In this document: positions 1 to 9,671 of the stretch, piece after piece | Layout of the letters: each line of letters begins with the position of its first letter | How positions within the stretch are numbered: position 1 is the first letter of the stretch | NCBI RefSeq assembly: GCF_029871245.1 | Contig: NZ_SSON01000076.1 | Location: 1 to 64,000, forward strand | Length of the DNA: 64,000 bases | Reading direction: 5' to 3' | DNA from: Pseudomonas sp. BN102 | GTDB lineage: Bacteria > Pseudomonadota > Gammaproteobacteria > Pseudomonadales > Pseudomonadaceae | Translations under genes and position numbers: made by a program | Notes under the pieces: model-generated | The model's input: the letters and a program-made list of their open reading frames with translations, nothing else | The model's database searches: none | What the model was told of the DNA's origin: nothing

Positions 1-801
1 GTCACCGCCACCACCAGCGGCGTGGACCGCATCTACCAGCAGATGCTCAAGTGGAACGCCCAGTGGCGCCTCAATGTGGACATCGCCAACGTCACCGCTG
101 CCCTGGCTGCGGTGAACCTGGCCGGGCCGCTGTCGCGCCAGGTGCTGGAGAAGCTCTGCGAGGACGTCGACCTGTCCGCCGAAGGCTTCCCCTACCTCGC
201 CGTGCGCACCGGCACCGTGGCCGGTATTCCGGCGCGGCTGATGCGAGTCGGCTTCGTCGGTGAACTGGGATACGAAATCCACGTCCCCGCCCGTCACGGC
301 GGCAAGCTGTGGGACGCGCTGATGGCCGCCGGCACCGAGTTCGGCATTCGTCCCTTCGGCGTCGAGACCCAGCGCCTCCTGCGCCTGGAAAAGGGCCACG
401 TGATCATCAGTCAGGACACCGACGGCATGACCCATCCGGGCGAGATCGACATGGAATGGGCCATCGGCCGCAAGAAGGCCTTCTTCGTCGGCAAGCGCTC
501 CATCGAGATCCTTGAAGCGCAACCGCTGAAGCGCAAGCTGGTGGGCTTCAGCCTGCCGAAGGGCAGCCCGCAGCCGCTGGAGGGCCACCTGGTACTCAAG
601 GGGTCGGACATCAGCGGCAACGTCACCTCCTGCGAGTTCTCCGCCACCCTCGGCCATATCATCGGCCTGGCCTACGCCGGTGCCGACCAGGCCGAACCAG
701 GCTCGCGGATCCCGATCCGCGTCGAAGGCGGCCAGGTGGTCCAGGCCACCGTGGTGCAACTGCCCTTCTTCGATCCCGACAACAAGCGCCAGGAGCTCTG
801 A
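1..801 (+). CDS. Sarcosine oxidase alpha subunit-like protein, C-terminal part (partial)
   Basis: The reading frame is open from the first base, so the gene starts outside the window. The visible 266 codons form the C-terminal aminomethyltransferase-like (GCV_T, folate-binding) region of a heterotetrameric sarcosine oxidase alpha-type subunit. Recognisable blocks are GFVGELGYEIHVP, GVETQRLLRLEKGH and the family ending FFDP(D/E)NKRQ. In this family the C-terminal domain passes the one-carbon unit from the demethylated amine to tetrahydrofolate. The next gene starts 3 bp after the stop and resembles the gamma subunit, which supports the assignment. A related amine-oxidising complex with another N-methyl substrate is possible. 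Confidence 0.75.
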   Translation, partial: VTATTSGVDRIYQQMLKWNAQWRLNVDIANVTAALAAVNLAGPLSRQVLEKLCEDVDLSAEGFPYLAVRTGTVAGIPARLMRVGFVGELGYEIHVPARHGGKLWDALMAAGTEFGIRPFGVETQRLLRLEKGHVIISQDTDGMTHPGEIDMEWAIGRKKAFFVGKRSIEILEAQPLKRKLVGFSLPKGSPQPLEGHLVLKGSDISGNVTSCEFSATLGHIIGLAYAGADQAEPGSRIPIRVEGGQVVQATVVQLPFFDPDNKRQEL

Positions 802-804
802 GCC

Positions 805-1374
805 ATGACCAGCCTCAATCCCATCGAGCGCTGCGCGCTCATCGACCTGACCGACCTGCCGCGCGTGGGCTTTCGCGGCATTGATGCCGCCGACTTCCTG
901 AACAAACGCGGCTACCAACTGCCGGAGGCGCCCAACCGGGCGCTGACGCAGGATGACGGCTCGCTGGTGGCGCGCCTGTCGCAGGCCGAGTATCTGCTGC
1001 TGGGCAGCCTGGCCGACCGGGGCAGGCGCATCGCCGCCGAAGAGGCCGGCTGGCAGCTCGGCGACAACGGCAACTACCTACTGCCGCGCCAGGACAGCCA
1101 TGCATGGCTGCAACTCTCCGGTCGCCACGTGGCCGAGGTGATGGCCAAGGTCTGCGGCGTGGACCTGCGGCCGCAAGCCTTCCCTGTGGGCGCGGCGGCA
1201 CAGACCTCGGCGGCGCGAATCAACGTCATCGTAATCAACGCCAGCACCGGCGAGTTGCCACGCTTCCACATCCTCTGCGACCGCGCCTCCCTGGAGTACT
1301 TCCAGGGTGCCATGCTGGATGCCATGGACGAATTCGGCGGTCAGCCGGTCGGTATGGAAGCATTGCTGGCCTGA
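805..1374 (+). CDS. Sarcosine oxidase gamma subunit-like protein
   Basis: This 189-aa protein follows the alpha-like gene by 3 bp and is presumably co-transcribed with it. Its length and the pattern of short beta segments ending in a (FQ)GAMLDAMDEFG helix fit the SoxG-type gamma subunit, which shares the aminomethyltransferase fold and helps hold the oxidase together. The ATG at 805 is the only sensible start because it directly follows the upstream stop codon. Identification rests on weak similarity plus gene order, so the family is more certain than the substrate. A strong hairpin 25 bp downstream probably ends the operon. Confidence 0.65.
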   Translation: MTSLNPIERCALIDLTDLPRVGFRGIDAADFLNKRGYQLPEAPNRALTQDDGSLVARLSQAEYLLLGSLADRGRRIAAEEAGWQLGDNGNYLLPRQDSHAWLQLSGRHVAEVMAKVCGVDLRPQAFPVGAAAQTSAARINVIVINASTGELPRFHILCDRASLEYFQGAMLDAMDEFGGQPVGMEALLA

Positions 1375-1398
1375 TGCGCCGGGCTTCCCGTAGCTCAG

Positions 1399-1436
1399 CC
1401 CAGCCCAACCTACGAAACCCCGTAGGTTGGGCTGGG
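1399..1436 (+). terminator. 16-bp perfect hairpin after the sarcosine-oxidase-like operon
   Basis: The arms 1399-1414 and 1421-1436 are perfectly complementary (16 bp) around a 6-base loop. It begins 25 bp after the last gene. There is no T-run, so it may act in mRNA end formation or stability rather than as a classic rho-independent terminator. It may also be a copy of an intergenic palindromic repeat. Confidence 0.55.
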
Positions 1437-1542
1437 CACGAAACCGGCGTTTCGCTCGCTCGCGAGTGATCTGCTGGCGGCTGCGAACGGGTGGCACTCA
1501 TCGTTCTGCCCCGGCAGGCGTCCAACAGGTCAAACAACTCCA

Positions 1543-2236
1543 GGCTGTGTGAAAACAGCGAAGTGCTGACACCAGAACCGCATGCGGGATTTGACCCGAG
1601 GGCTCGTAAAGTTGAATCGACAGTGTGCTGATGACCGCTGCCTGAGTCTCCTGACGCGATCCACGGCATCTTGAGGCGGAGAGACGCGTGGAAATGGCCC
1701 ACCTCAGGCACGCAGAGCATCCACCGCGCCACGGATGCCAAAGATGCGCATCAGCCGTTTGAGGTTATAGGCGAGCACATGCAGGCCCATCTCCGTGCTC
1801 ACCCGGGGCAGCGTTTTGGTCAGGAAGTGTGTCGCGCCCATCCAGTGATTGAGCGTGCCAAACGGGTGTTCCACGGTCCGGCGACGCACGCCCATCATCT
1901 CCGGCTGACGGTCCAGCCGCTGCTGCATGGCCTCCAGTGAGGCTTGCTCACGCAGCCGGTCTTCTCAGCGGAAACCTGCTGCTGCGCCAGATTGGCCATG
2001 CGGTGACGTTGATTACCCAACTGGTCCTGGTAGTCGCACTGCTGCTGGAAGCGTTCTGACAAGGGCAGGCTTGCGCATTCAGATCCAAGACGCCCCCTTC
2101 CTGCGTTGGAGAAATGCCAACGCATTACCCACATTCCAGCGCCGCGAGTTGTGGCGCATTCCTGAAACACAAGGAGGTAACCAGTCTTTTGCTCGGCGGA
2201 ATACGCGATAACCCGCACTTTCTCAAATCCAAACAA
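1543..2236 (-). pseudogene. IS1182-type transposase remnant (C-terminal part) with possible terminal repeat
   Basis: On the minus strand, 1704-1928 encodes the C-terminal signature of an IS1182/DUF772-type DDE transposase (TVEHPFGTL, MGATHFLTKTL, EMGLHVLAYNLKR). Upstream the reading continues as REQASLEAMQQRLD only after a frame change, and nothing resembling the catalytic N-terminal half survives up to about 2236. GGCTGTGTGAAAAC at 1543-1556 looks like an IS terminal repeat. The element is dead, and its position directly before traG suggests it truncated the left side of the conjugative module. A second remnant of the same family lies at 54071-54328 on the other strand. Confidence 0.65.
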
Positions 2237-2428
2237 GCATCGTAGTCGTCCTCCACACTACGCCATGATCCGCTGCTCCCTCCTAATCAGCTCCCGAGCC
2301 AAAACTATTTCCTAGCCGATCCGGATCCTGCTCGAAACAGTCTTTGCCCCCTCCCCTGTCAATGCCGAATCTCTCGCCCACGGCACATCTGCGTGCCGGG
2401 TGCTTTGTCGGAGAGGTTGGGTTCAGGG

Positions 2429-4420
2429 ATGCAGGCGACGACGGTGCTGTACGGCCAGGTGCTGGCGGTGTTGGCCATTACCCTTTCCGGGGTATGGGGT
2501 GCCACACAGTGGACGGCAGCTGCGCTCGGCTACCAGGCACGCCTGGGGGCACCCTGGTTCGAATGGCTGGGCACGCCCATCTATCACCCTTGGCGTCTGT
2601 TCGAGTGGTGGTTCTTCTTCGATGCCTACGCACCGGAGGTCTTCAACGTCGGTGGCAGCATCGCCGCCTGCAGCAGCCTGCTGGCGTTGGTGGTGGCCAT
2701 CGGCATGGCCATCTGGCGCGCACGCCAGGCGCGGCACGTCACGACCTACGGGTCGGCGCGCTGGGCCGATGCGGAAGAGGTACGCCAAGCCGGGCTCACC
2801 CGCCCGGCTGGCGTGTTCCTCGGCCTATTCGAGGAGCAGTACCTGCGCCACGAAGGCCCGGAGCACGTGCTGGCCTTTGCGCCGACACGGTCGGGCAAGG
2901 GCGTCGGCCTGGTGGTGCCCACCCTGCTCTCCTGGCCGGCCTCTGCGGTCATCCATGACATCAAGGGTGAGAACTGGAGCCTGACAGCCGGCTGGCGCTC
3001 GCGCTTCTCCCACTGCCTGCTGTTCAACCCCACCGATCCGGCTACGGCGGCCTACAACCCGCTGCTGGAAGTACGTCGCGGCACTCACGAGGTGCGCGAT
3101 GTACAGAACATCGCCGATATCCTGGTTGACCCGGAGGGCGCGCTGGAACGGCGTAATCACTGGGAAAAGACCAGCCATGCGCTGCTGGTCGGCGCCATTC
3201 TGCACGTGCTCTATGCCGGCCAGGACAAGACCCTGCGTGGCGTCGCCAACTTCCTCTCGGATCCGGCTTGCACCTTCGAGCTGACCCTGCACCGGATGAT
3301 GACCACGCCCCATCTGGGCGACGCGCCTCACCCGGTGGTGGCTTCGGCCGCACGGGAGGTGCTGAACAAGAGCGAGAACGAGCGCTCGGGGGTGCTATCC
3401 ACGGCCATGTCCTTCCTGGGCCTGTACCGCGATCCGACGGTGGCCGAAGTCACGTCGCGCTGCGACTGGCGTATCGCCGACCTCATTTCGGCCGAGCATC
3501 CGCTATCGCTGTACCTGGTGGTGCCGCCCTCGGATATCAGCCGCACCAAGCCGCTGATCCGCCTGATCCTCAACCAGATCGGCCGGCGCCTGACCGAGTC
3601 GCTCGATGGTGCCGACGGTATCGAGCGTCGGCACAAGCTGCTGCTGATGCTAGACGAGTTTCCTGCGTTGGGGCGGCTGGATTTCTTCGAATCGGCCCTG
3701 GCCTTCATGGCCGGCTACGGGCTGCGCGCCTTCCTGATCTCGCAGTCGCTCAACCAGATCGACAAGGCCTACGGCCAGAACCACTCGATCCTCGACAACT
3801 GCCACGTACGGGTGACCTTCGCCACCAATGATGAGCGTACCGCCAAGCGCATTTCCGAGACCCTGGGCACTGCCACCGAGCTGCGTGCGCAACGCAACTA
3901 TGCCGGCCACAGGCTCGCTCCCTGGCTGGGTCACCTGATGGTGTCGCGCCAGGAGACCGCACGTCCACTGCTGACCCCGGGCGAGGTGATGCAACTGCCT
4001 ACCGACGAATCCGTAGTGATGCTCTCCGGCCACGCACCGATCCGGGCGAAAAAGCTGCGCTATTTCACCGATGCCAATTTCCAAAGTCGGGTACTGCCGG
4101 CACCGCAACTGCAGCCTGGGCGTTACGCTGACGCGCCTGCAGCAAGGACAGACGACTGGAGCACCTTGGCTGTACCCGTGGCCATGGGAGTTCCGCCGGC
4201 TGGTTTGGCCGACGGCGAATCCCTCGAAGATGGCGGTCCTCGCCTTCAGCCCGAACTGGTGGAAATCGCCCAGTTGCCTGATCCAGGTGAACTGTCCAGC
4301 GACCTGCTACTGCTCGACGAGGACGACACCCCAGCCCCCTTCTCTACCCAGCCTGATCCGCGCCTGCAGCGTGCAGCGCGGCTGGCCGCCCTCGACCCTG
4401 ACGATGGAATTGCCCTATGA
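2429..4420 (+). CDS. traG: Conjugal transfer coupling ATPase TraG (VirD4-type)
   Basis: This inner-membrane ATPase links the relaxosome to the type IV secretion channel. The ATG at 2429 is preferred over an upstream in-frame GTG at 2393, because GGAGAGG lies upstream and the resulting N-terminus starts directly with a hydrophobic segment. The 663-aa product has N-terminal membrane segments (about 8-25 and 75-97), Walker A APTRSGKG at about 151-158, a Walker B/DEFPALGRLDF block near 400-420 and the ISQSLNQIDKAYG region typical of TraG. The last 100 residues are acidic and poorly conserved. It overlaps the CopG-like gene by 4 bp and heads a trb operon. No relaxase gene is seen upstream, where an IS remnant sits instead. 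Confidence 0.92.
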   Translation: MQATTVLYGQVLAVLAITLSGVWGATQWTAAALGYQARLGAPWFEWLGTPIYHPWRLFEWWFFFDAYAPEVFNVGGSIAACSSLLALVVAIGMAIWRARQARHVTTYGSARWADAEEVRQAGLTRPAGVFLGLFEEQYLRHEGPEHVLAFAPTRSGKGVGLVVPTLLSWPASAVIHDIKGENWSLTAGWRSRFSHCLLFNPTDPATAAYNPLLEVRRGTHEVRDVQNIADILVDPEGALERRNHWEKTSHALLVGAILHVLYAGQDKTLRGVANFLSDPACTFELTLHRMMTTPHLGDAPHPVVASAAREVLNKSENERSGVLSTAMSFLGLYRDPTVAEVTSRCDWRIADLISAEHPLSLYLVVPPSDISRTKPLIRLILNQIGRRLTESLDGADGIERRHKLLLMLDEFPALGRLDFFESALAFMAGYGLRAFLISQSLNQIDKAYGQNHSILDNCHVRVTFATNDERTAKRISETLGTATELRAQRNYAGHRLAPWLGHLMVSRQETARPLLTPGEVMQLPTDESVVMLSGHAPIRAKKLRYFTDANFQSRVLPAPQLQPGRYADAPAARTDDWSTLAVPVAMGVPPAGLADGESLEDGGPRLQPELVEIAQLPDPGELSSDLLLLDEDDTPAPFSTQPDPRLQRAARLAALDPDDGIAL

Positions 4421-4875
4421 GCCGAGCCCGCCTGAACCTGTTCATCCAACCCGAGCACGCCAAGCGCCTGAACGAACTGGCGATCAAGAAAGGCGTGTCG
4501 AAGTCGTCGATCATCGCCGCGGCGCTCGCTTCCTGGCTGTCTCCTGACTCCGGCGACCAGCGAGAGACGACCATCGCCAAGCGCCTGGACCGGCTGTCGC
4601 GCCAGCTCGAGCGGCTGGAGCGCGACCAGAACATCCTGATCGAGACCATCGCGCTCTACGTGCGCTACTACCTCACCGTCAGTACACCAGTGCCCGAGGC
4701 GCACCAGGAGGCGGCGCGAGCGCAGGGCAAGCTGCGCTTCACCCAGTTCGTCGAGCAACTGGGACGCCACCTACAGCGTGGGCGCAGCCTGGTCAGGGAC
4801 GTGCATGAGGAGATCCAGCCGGACGCCCAGTGGCTGGACGCCTCCGAGGTTCAAGCCATGGGAGAACGTCCGTGA
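4417..4875 (+). CDS. CopG-family ribbon-helix-helix protein of the trb operon
   Basis: The 152-aa product begins with a ribbon-helix-helix DNA-binding segment (about residues 1-45: beta strand RLNLFIQ, then two helices with the turn KKGVSKSSII). A helical region (about 48-90) likely to mediate oligomerisation follows. Small CopG-like proteins commonly sit between traG and trbB in Tn4371-like and related elements, and may repress the operon or act at the transfer origin. It starts inside the traG stop (ATGA, 4417-4420) and ends overlapping the GTG start of trbB, so translation is coupled on both sides. Confidence 0.85.
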   Translation: MSRARLNLFIQPEHAKRLNELAIKKGVSKSSIIAAALASWLSPDSGDQRETTIAKRLDRLSRQLERLERDQNILIETIALYVRYYLTVSTPVPEAHQEAARAQGKLRFTQFVEQLGRHLQRGRSLVRDVHEEIQPDAQWLDASEVQAMGERP

Positions 4876-5879
4876 ATGCTCCTGCCTCCTCGGTGCTGAC
4901 CGCGGCTGCAGCCTCCCTGGATCGTCGCACCCGCATGCTGCGCACGGCGATGGGGCCACTGATCGCTGGCGCCCTTGAAGATCCCGACGTGGTCGAGGTC
5001 ATGCTCAATCCCGACGGCGTCCTCTGGCTCGACCGAGTCTCGAGTGGCCGCTCCCAGTTGGGCACCCTGCCCGCTGCTGACGGCGAGCGGATCATCCGTC
5101 TGGTCGCGGCACATATCGGCGCGGAAGTGCATCGGGGCAAACCCTTGCTCAGCGCGGAGCTGCCGGAAACCGGCGAACGATTTGAGGGAGTTTTGCCTCC
5201 CGTGGCGCATGGGCCGACCTTTGCACTGCGCAAGCGAGCGGCTGGCGTGATCCCGCTGGAGCAGTACGTGGTCGACGGCATCCTCAGCGCCTGGCAGGCC
5301 GAATACCTCCGCGGCGCCGTGCGCAGCCGACAGAACATCCTCGTCGCCGGCGGCACCAGCACCGGCAAGACCACCCTAGCCAATGCCCTGATCGCCGAGG
5401 TGGCCGGTACCGGCGACCGCGTCCTGGTGCTAGAGGACACGGTCGAACTGCAGTGCCCGTCCCTTGATCACGTCGCCCTGCGCACCCGCCCTGGCGTGGT
5501 GTCCATGGCTGACCTGGTGCGTGCCACGCTGCGCCTGCGCCCCGACCGGGTGGTGGTCGGCGAAGTACGCGGCGGCGAGGCCCTGGACCTGGTCAAGGCC
5601 TGGGGCACCGGCCACCCGGGGGGCATTGCCACCCTCCACGCCGGCTCCGCGCAAGGCGCCCTGCTGCGCCTCGAGCAACTGATCCTGGAGGTCGCCCTGG
5701 CCGCGCCACGGGCGCTGATCGCCGAGGCGGTCAACCTGGTGGTGCTCCTCGCCGGGCGCGGCCGCGCCCGCCATGTCCAGCAGATCGTCCGGGTCACCGG
5801 CCACGACGCGCACGGTTACCGGCTCCATCCCATCGACGCCCTCCCTTCCCTGCCCTCTGCCTCAGGAGATCAGCCATGA
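4872..5879 (+). CDS. trbB: Conjugal transfer ATPase TrbB (VirB11-type)
   Basis: This is the hexameric cytoplasmic traffic ATPase of the mating-pair apparatus. A GTG at 4872 overlaps the preceding stop (GTGA) and gives a 335-aa product of normal TrbB length. It is chosen over an upstream ATG at 4830 that would lie deep in the CopG gene. Visible motifs are Walker A GGTSTGKTT (about 160-168), the Asp box/Walker B stretch RVLVLEDTVELQ and the late GEVRGGEALDLVKAWGTGHPGG block with the family His box. It overlaps trbC by 4 bp (ATGA). Confidence 0.95.
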   Translation: MNAPASSVLTAAAASLDRRTRMLRTAMGPLIAGALEDPDVVEVMLNPDGVLWLDRVSSGRSQLGTLPAADGERIIRLVAAHIGAEVHRGKPLLSAELPETGERFEGVLPPVAHGPTFALRKRAAGVIPLEQYVVDGILSAWQAEYLRGAVRSRQNILVAGGTSTGKTTLANALIAEVAGTGDRVLVLEDTVELQCPSLDHVALRTRPGVVSMADLVRATLRLRPDRVVVGEVRGGEALDLVKAWGTGHPGGIATLHAGSAQGALLRLEQLILEVALAAPRALIAEAVNLVVLLAGRGRARHVQQIVRVTGHDAHGYRLHPIDALPSLPSASGDQP

Positions 5880-6217
5880 ATCCCCGCCAGACCCTTGTTG
5901 TGTTCCGTCGACGCTTTGCCAGTGCACTCGTGCTGGGGGCACTCTGGCTCGGTACAGCCTTGCCGGTATTGGCTGCCGGCTCCGGCATGCCCTGGGAAGG
6001 GCCACTGCAATCGATCCTCGACTCGGTCCAAGGTCCGGTGGCGCGCATCGTCGCGGTGATCATCATCATTACCACCGGCCTGACGCTGGCCTTCGGCGAT
6101 ACCAGCGGCGGCTTCCGCAAGCTGATCCAGATCGTCTTCGGCCTGTCCATCGCCTTTGCCGCGTCTTCGTTCTTCCTCAGCTTCTTCAGCTTCGCAGGCG
6201 GGGCGGTGGTCGCATGA
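5876..6217 (+). CDS. trbC: Conjugal transfer pilin-like protein TrbC
   Basis: This 113-aa small membrane protein is the VirB2/TrbC-type major pilin precursor. A signal peptide (about 1-36, cleaved after VLAAG or similar) precedes a short polar loop and two hydrophobic segments (about 58-78 and 84-108), the normal layout for these pilins. In RP4 the mature TrbC is further trimmed and cyclised. It overlaps trbB and trbD by 4 bp each, consistent with a single coupled operon. Confidence 0.9.
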   Translation: MNPRQTLVVFRRRFASALVLGALWLGTALPVLAAGSGMPWEGPLQSILDSVQGPVARIVAVIIIITTGLTLAFGDTSGGFRKLIQIVFGLSIAFAASSFFLSFFSFAGGAVVA

Positions 6218-6486
6218 ACGGTGAGCGCGCTTTCATCCCCGGCTTCGAGGTGCCGCTGCACCGTTCGCTGGCCGAACCGATCCTGCTCGGCGGCGCGCCA
6301 CGCAACGTGGCCATCCTAAACGGCACCCTGGCGGCCGTGGTCGGCCTGGGCCTGCAGCTGTGGATTCCGGGCCTGGTGCTCTGGCTGGTCGGCCACACGC
6401 TAGCGGTTTGGGGCGCCCGCCTGGATCCGCAGTTCATGCAGGTCTTCACCCGGCATATCAAGCAACGCCCGCTGCTGGACGTGTGA
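6214..6486 (+). CDS. trbD: Conjugal transfer protein TrbD (VirB3-type)
   Basis: The 90-aa product is a VirB3/TrbD-like inner-membrane protein with a short N-terminal cytoplasmic part (PGFEVPLHRSL) and hydrophobic segments at about 32-68. In type IV systems it works next to the TrbE/VirB4 ATPase. The ATG at 6214 overlaps the trbC stop (ATGA) and is favoured over longer in-frame extensions within trbC. trbE starts 11 bp downstream. Confidence 0.9.
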   Translation: MNGERAFIPGFEVPLHRSLAEPILLGGAPRNVAILNGTLAAVVGLGLQLWIPGLVLWLVGHTLAVWGARLDPQFMQVFTRHIKQRPLLDV

Positions 6487-6497
6487 GGAGCGCCGCC

Positions 6498-8927
6498 ATG
6501 CTAAACCTTACCGAATACCAGCGCCGTCCCGCCCAGCTCGCCGACTGGCTGCCTTGGGCCGGCTTGGTTACCCCGGGCGTGGTGCTGAACAAAGATGGTT
6601 CGTTCCAGCGCACGTTGCGCTTTCGTGGGCCGGACCTCGATAGCGCCACCCAGGGCGAACTGGTGGCCACGTCGGCGCGCCTGAACAACGCCCTGCGCCG
6701 CTTGGGCTCGGGCTGGGCGCTGTTCATCGAGGCCGAGCGCGTGGCCGCCGCCGACTACCCCGATAGCAGTTTTCCCGAGCCGCTGTCCTGGTTGGTGGAT
6801 GAGGAGCGTCGCGCCACTTTCGAGGCGCAGGGCAGTCACTTCGAGAGCACCTACCACCTGACGCTGCTCTACCTGCCGCCGGAGGAGTCGCGCTCTCGCG
6901 CGGCCAGCCTGCTGTATGAGCACCGGGCGCACCGCGGCGTCGACTGGCGCGAGCGGTTGGCCGCCTTTATGGCCGAGAGTGATCGCTTCTTCGACCTGCT
7001 GGACGGGGTGATGCCGGAGCTCGCCTGGCTCGATGACAGCCAGACGTTGACCTATCTGCACGCCACGGTGTCGACGCACCGTCAGCGGGTGGCAGTACCC
7101 GAGGTGCCCTTCCACCTGGACGCCCTGCTGGCCGACTGCCCCCTGGCCACCGGCCTGGCACCGCGGCTGGGCGAGCAGCACCTGCGCGTCCTCTCGGTGC
7201 GCGGCTTCCCAACCTCGACCTGGCCCGGCCTGCTGGATGATCTCAACCGCCTGAGCATCCCCTATCGCTGGTCGACCCGCTTCATCTGCCTGGACAAGGA
7301 CGAGGCCGAAAAGGAACTGGTGCGTCTGCGCCGTCAGTGGTTCGCCAAGCGCAAGGGGGTCCTGGCGCTGCTGCGCGAGGTACTCTTCCAGCAGGAAAGC
7401 CCGCTGCTCGACAGCGATGCGGCGAACAAGGCCAGTGACGCCGACGACGCCCTACAGGAGCTGGGCGCCGACCAGGTCGCCTTCGGCTATATGACGGCCA
7501 CCGTGACGGTGAGCGACCACGACGCCGAGGTCGCCGAGGAGAAACTGCGTCTGGTCGAGCGGGTGATCCAGGGGCGCGGTTTTATCACCATTGCCGAGAG
7601 TCTCAATGTGGCGGAGGCCTGGCTGTCGTCCATCCCCGGCAACGCCTACGCCAATGTACGACAACCGCTGATCTCGACGCTCAACCTGGCCCACCTGATG
7701 CCGGTGTCGGCAGTCTGGGCTGGCCCCGCGCGCAACGACCACCTCGATGGTCCGCCGCTGGTGGTCACCCGCACGGATGGGGCGACGCCGTTCCGCCTGG
7801 TCACCCATGTCGGCGACGTTGGCCACACCTTGGTGGCCGGCCCCACCGGCATGGGCAAGTCGGTGCTGCTGGCGACCCTCGCGATGCAGTTCCGTCGCTA
7901 CCAAGGCTCGTGCTTGTTCCTCTTCGACATGGGGCGTTCGCTGCGCGCGACGGTGCTGGGCCTGGGCGGCGAGCACTACGACCTGGGGGGCGATGGCGAC
8001 CTGGCCTTCCAGCCTCTGGCGCGCATCGACCAGGCCGGCTATCGCGCCTGGGCCGCCGAGTGGCTGGAGGCGCGCCTGCTGCAGGAGGGCGTGGTCGTCG
8101 GCCCGGAGCAGAAGGCCGCGCTCTGGACCGCCCTGGACAGCCTGGCCGGCGCACCCGAGGCGCAGCGTACGCTGACCGGCCTGAGTGTGTTGTTGCAGGA
8201 CAACGCTTTGCGCCAGGCGCTGCAGCCCTATGTGCTGGGCGGCGCGCACGGACGACTGCTGGACGCCGACTGGGATCGCCTAGGAGCGGCCGACGTGCAG
8301 TGCTTCGAGATGGAGGAACTGATGCACAGCAAGGCGGCGGTGGCGGCTGTATTGAGCTACCTGTTCGCCCGATTCGAGGAGCGCTTCGACGGCGCACCCA
8401 CCCTGCTGATTCTCGACGAGGCCTGGCTATTCCTCGACGATCCGCTGTTCGCCGCACGCATCCGCCAGTGGCTCAAGACCCTGCGCAAGAAGAACGTCTC
8501 GGTGATCTTCGCCACCCAGTCGCTGGCCGACATCAAGGACTCCAGCATCGCCGCGGCGATCATCGAGAGCTGCGCCAGCCGCATCTTCCTGCCCAACCCG
8601 CAGGCCAGCGAGCCGCAGATCCGCGGCATCTACCAGGGCTTCGGCCTCAACGACCGGCAGATCGAGATCATCGCTCAGGCCACGCCCAAGCGCGATTACT
8701 ACTACCAGTCGCGCCTCGGCAATCGGCTGTTCGACCTTGACCTGGGTCCGGTGGCAATGGCCTTTTCAGCCTCCGCCAGCCCCGTAGAGCAGCGTGAAAT
8801 CAGCCGGATCCAGCAGGAATCCGGCTCTGCGGATTTCGCCGTCACCTGGCTACGCCACCGCGGGCTGGACTGGGCCGCCGACCTACTCGCCTCTTACCTC
8901 TCGCCACGCAAGGAGTGCCTGCAATGA
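6498..8927 (+). CDS. trbE: Conjugal transfer ATPase TrbE (VirB4-type)
   Basis: This 809-aa cytoplasmic/membrane-associated ATPase energises pilus assembly and transfer. The start at ATG 6498 follows a GAGGAG ribosome-binding site at 6485-6490. Walker A AGPTGMGKS lies near residues 445-455 and the Walker B LLILDEAWLFLDD block near 635. The conserved ATQSLADIKDS and C-terminal QIEIIAQATPKRDYYYQS stretches are present. Length is usual for the family. It overlaps trbJ by 4 bp. Confidence 0.95.
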   Translation: MLNLTEYQRRPAQLADWLPWAGLVTPGVVLNKDGSFQRTLRFRGPDLDSATQGELVATSARLNNALRRLGSGWALFIEAERVAAADYPDSSFPEPLSWLVDEERRATFEAQGSHFESTYHLTLLYLPPEESRSRAASLLYEHRAHRGVDWRERLAAFMAESDRFFDLLDGVMPELAWLDDSQTLTYLHATVSTHRQRVAVPEVPFHLDALLADCPLATGLAPRLGEQHLRVLSVRGFPTSTWPGLLDDLNRLSIPYRWSTRFICLDKDEAEKELVRLRRQWFAKRKGVLALLREVLFQQESPLLDSDAANKASDADDALQELGADQVAFGYMTATVTVSDHDAEVAEEKLRLVERVIQGRGFITIAESLNVAEAWLSSIPGNAYANVRQPLISTLNLAHLMPVSAVWAGPARNDHLDGPPLVVTRTDGATPFRLVTHVGDVGHTLVAGPTGMGKSVLLATLAMQFRRYQGSCLFLFDMGRSLRATVLGLGGEHYDLGGDGDLAFQPLARIDQAGYRAWAAEWLEARLLQEGVVVGPEQKAALWTALDSLAGAPEAQRTLTGLSVLLQDNALRQALQPYVLGGAHGRLLDADWDRLGAADVQCFEMEELMHSKAAVAAVLSYLFARFEERFDGAPTLLILDEAWLFLDDPLFAARIRQWLKTLRKKNVSVIFATQSLADIKDSSIAAAIIESCASRIFLPNPQASEPQIRGIYQGFGLNDRQIEIIAQATPKRDYYYQSRLGNRLFDLDLGPVAMAFSASASPVEQREISRIQQESGSADFAVTWLRHRGLDWAADLLASYLSPRKECLQ

Positions 8928-9661
8928 GTCGCCGAACCCGCCTTTCTCCGCTTACCGCTCTGCTGTCGTGGGGCCTGCTGGCATTCCAGCCGGCCAGCGC
9001 CCTCACTGTGATCGACCCAACCAATCTAGCTCAGAACACTCTGACCGCAGTGCGCACCCTTGAGGTAGTCAATAACCAGGTCAACCAGTTGCAAAACGAA
9101 ACCCAGATGCTGCTGAACCAAGGCCGCCACCTGGCGACCCTGGATTACAACGTGATCAATCGGCTGCGCGCCAGCCTGGCCAACACCGAGCGTTTGCTGG
9201 CCGAGGCCCAGGGGCTGGCCTATGAGGTCCAGCGCCTGGATCAGGAGTTCGTCCGCCTGTATCCCACCGAGTATGCGAGCAGCGTCAGCAGCCAGCGCAT
9301 GGCACAGGAGGCGCGCGAGCGCTGGAAGCAGGGTCTCGATGGCCTGCACACGGCCATGCGCGTGCAGGCACAGGTGACGCAAAGCCTCGCCCAGGACGAG
9401 AGCGTGCTGGCCGACCTGGTGCAGCAGAGCCAGTCGGCCGTTGGGACGCTGCAGGCGGCCCAGGCCACCAATCAGTTGCTGGCCCTGCAGGCCAAGCAGT
9501 CTAGCCAGGCCCAGCAACTGCAGGTCACCCAGAACCGCGCCATTGCCCTGGAACTCGCCCGCCAGGCTGCGGCGGCCGAGGAGGCGCGTGAGTTGCGGCG
9601 ACGCTTCATGGGTAGCGGGACGCCCTACACCCCCTATCCCGTGCAGTTCTACCGGCAGTGA
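8924..9661 (+). CDS. trbJ: P-type conjugative transfer protein TrbJ
   Basis: The 245-aa periplasmic protein has a signal peptide (about 1-25, ending PASA-L) and a long helical, Gln- and Ala-rich body, as expected for a VirB5/TrbJ-like minor pilus component. The ATG at 8924 overlaps the trbE stop (ATGA) and is preferred to an in-frame ATG 9 bp upstream. It is followed after 10 bp by the small trbK lipoprotein gene. Confidence 0.92.
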   Translation: MSRRTRLSPLTALLSWGLLAFQPASALTVIDPTNLAQNTLTAVRTLEVVNNQVNQLQNETQMLLNQGRHLATLDYNVINRLRASLANTERLLAEAQGLAYEVQRLDQEFVRLYPTEYASSVSSQRMAQEARERWKQGLDGLHTAMRVQAQVTQSLAQDESVLADLVQQSQSAVGTLQAAQATNQLLALQAKQSSQAQQLQVTQNRAIALELARQAAAAEEARELRRRFMGSGTPYTPYPVQFYRQ

Positions 9662-9671
9662 GGGCGCTGCG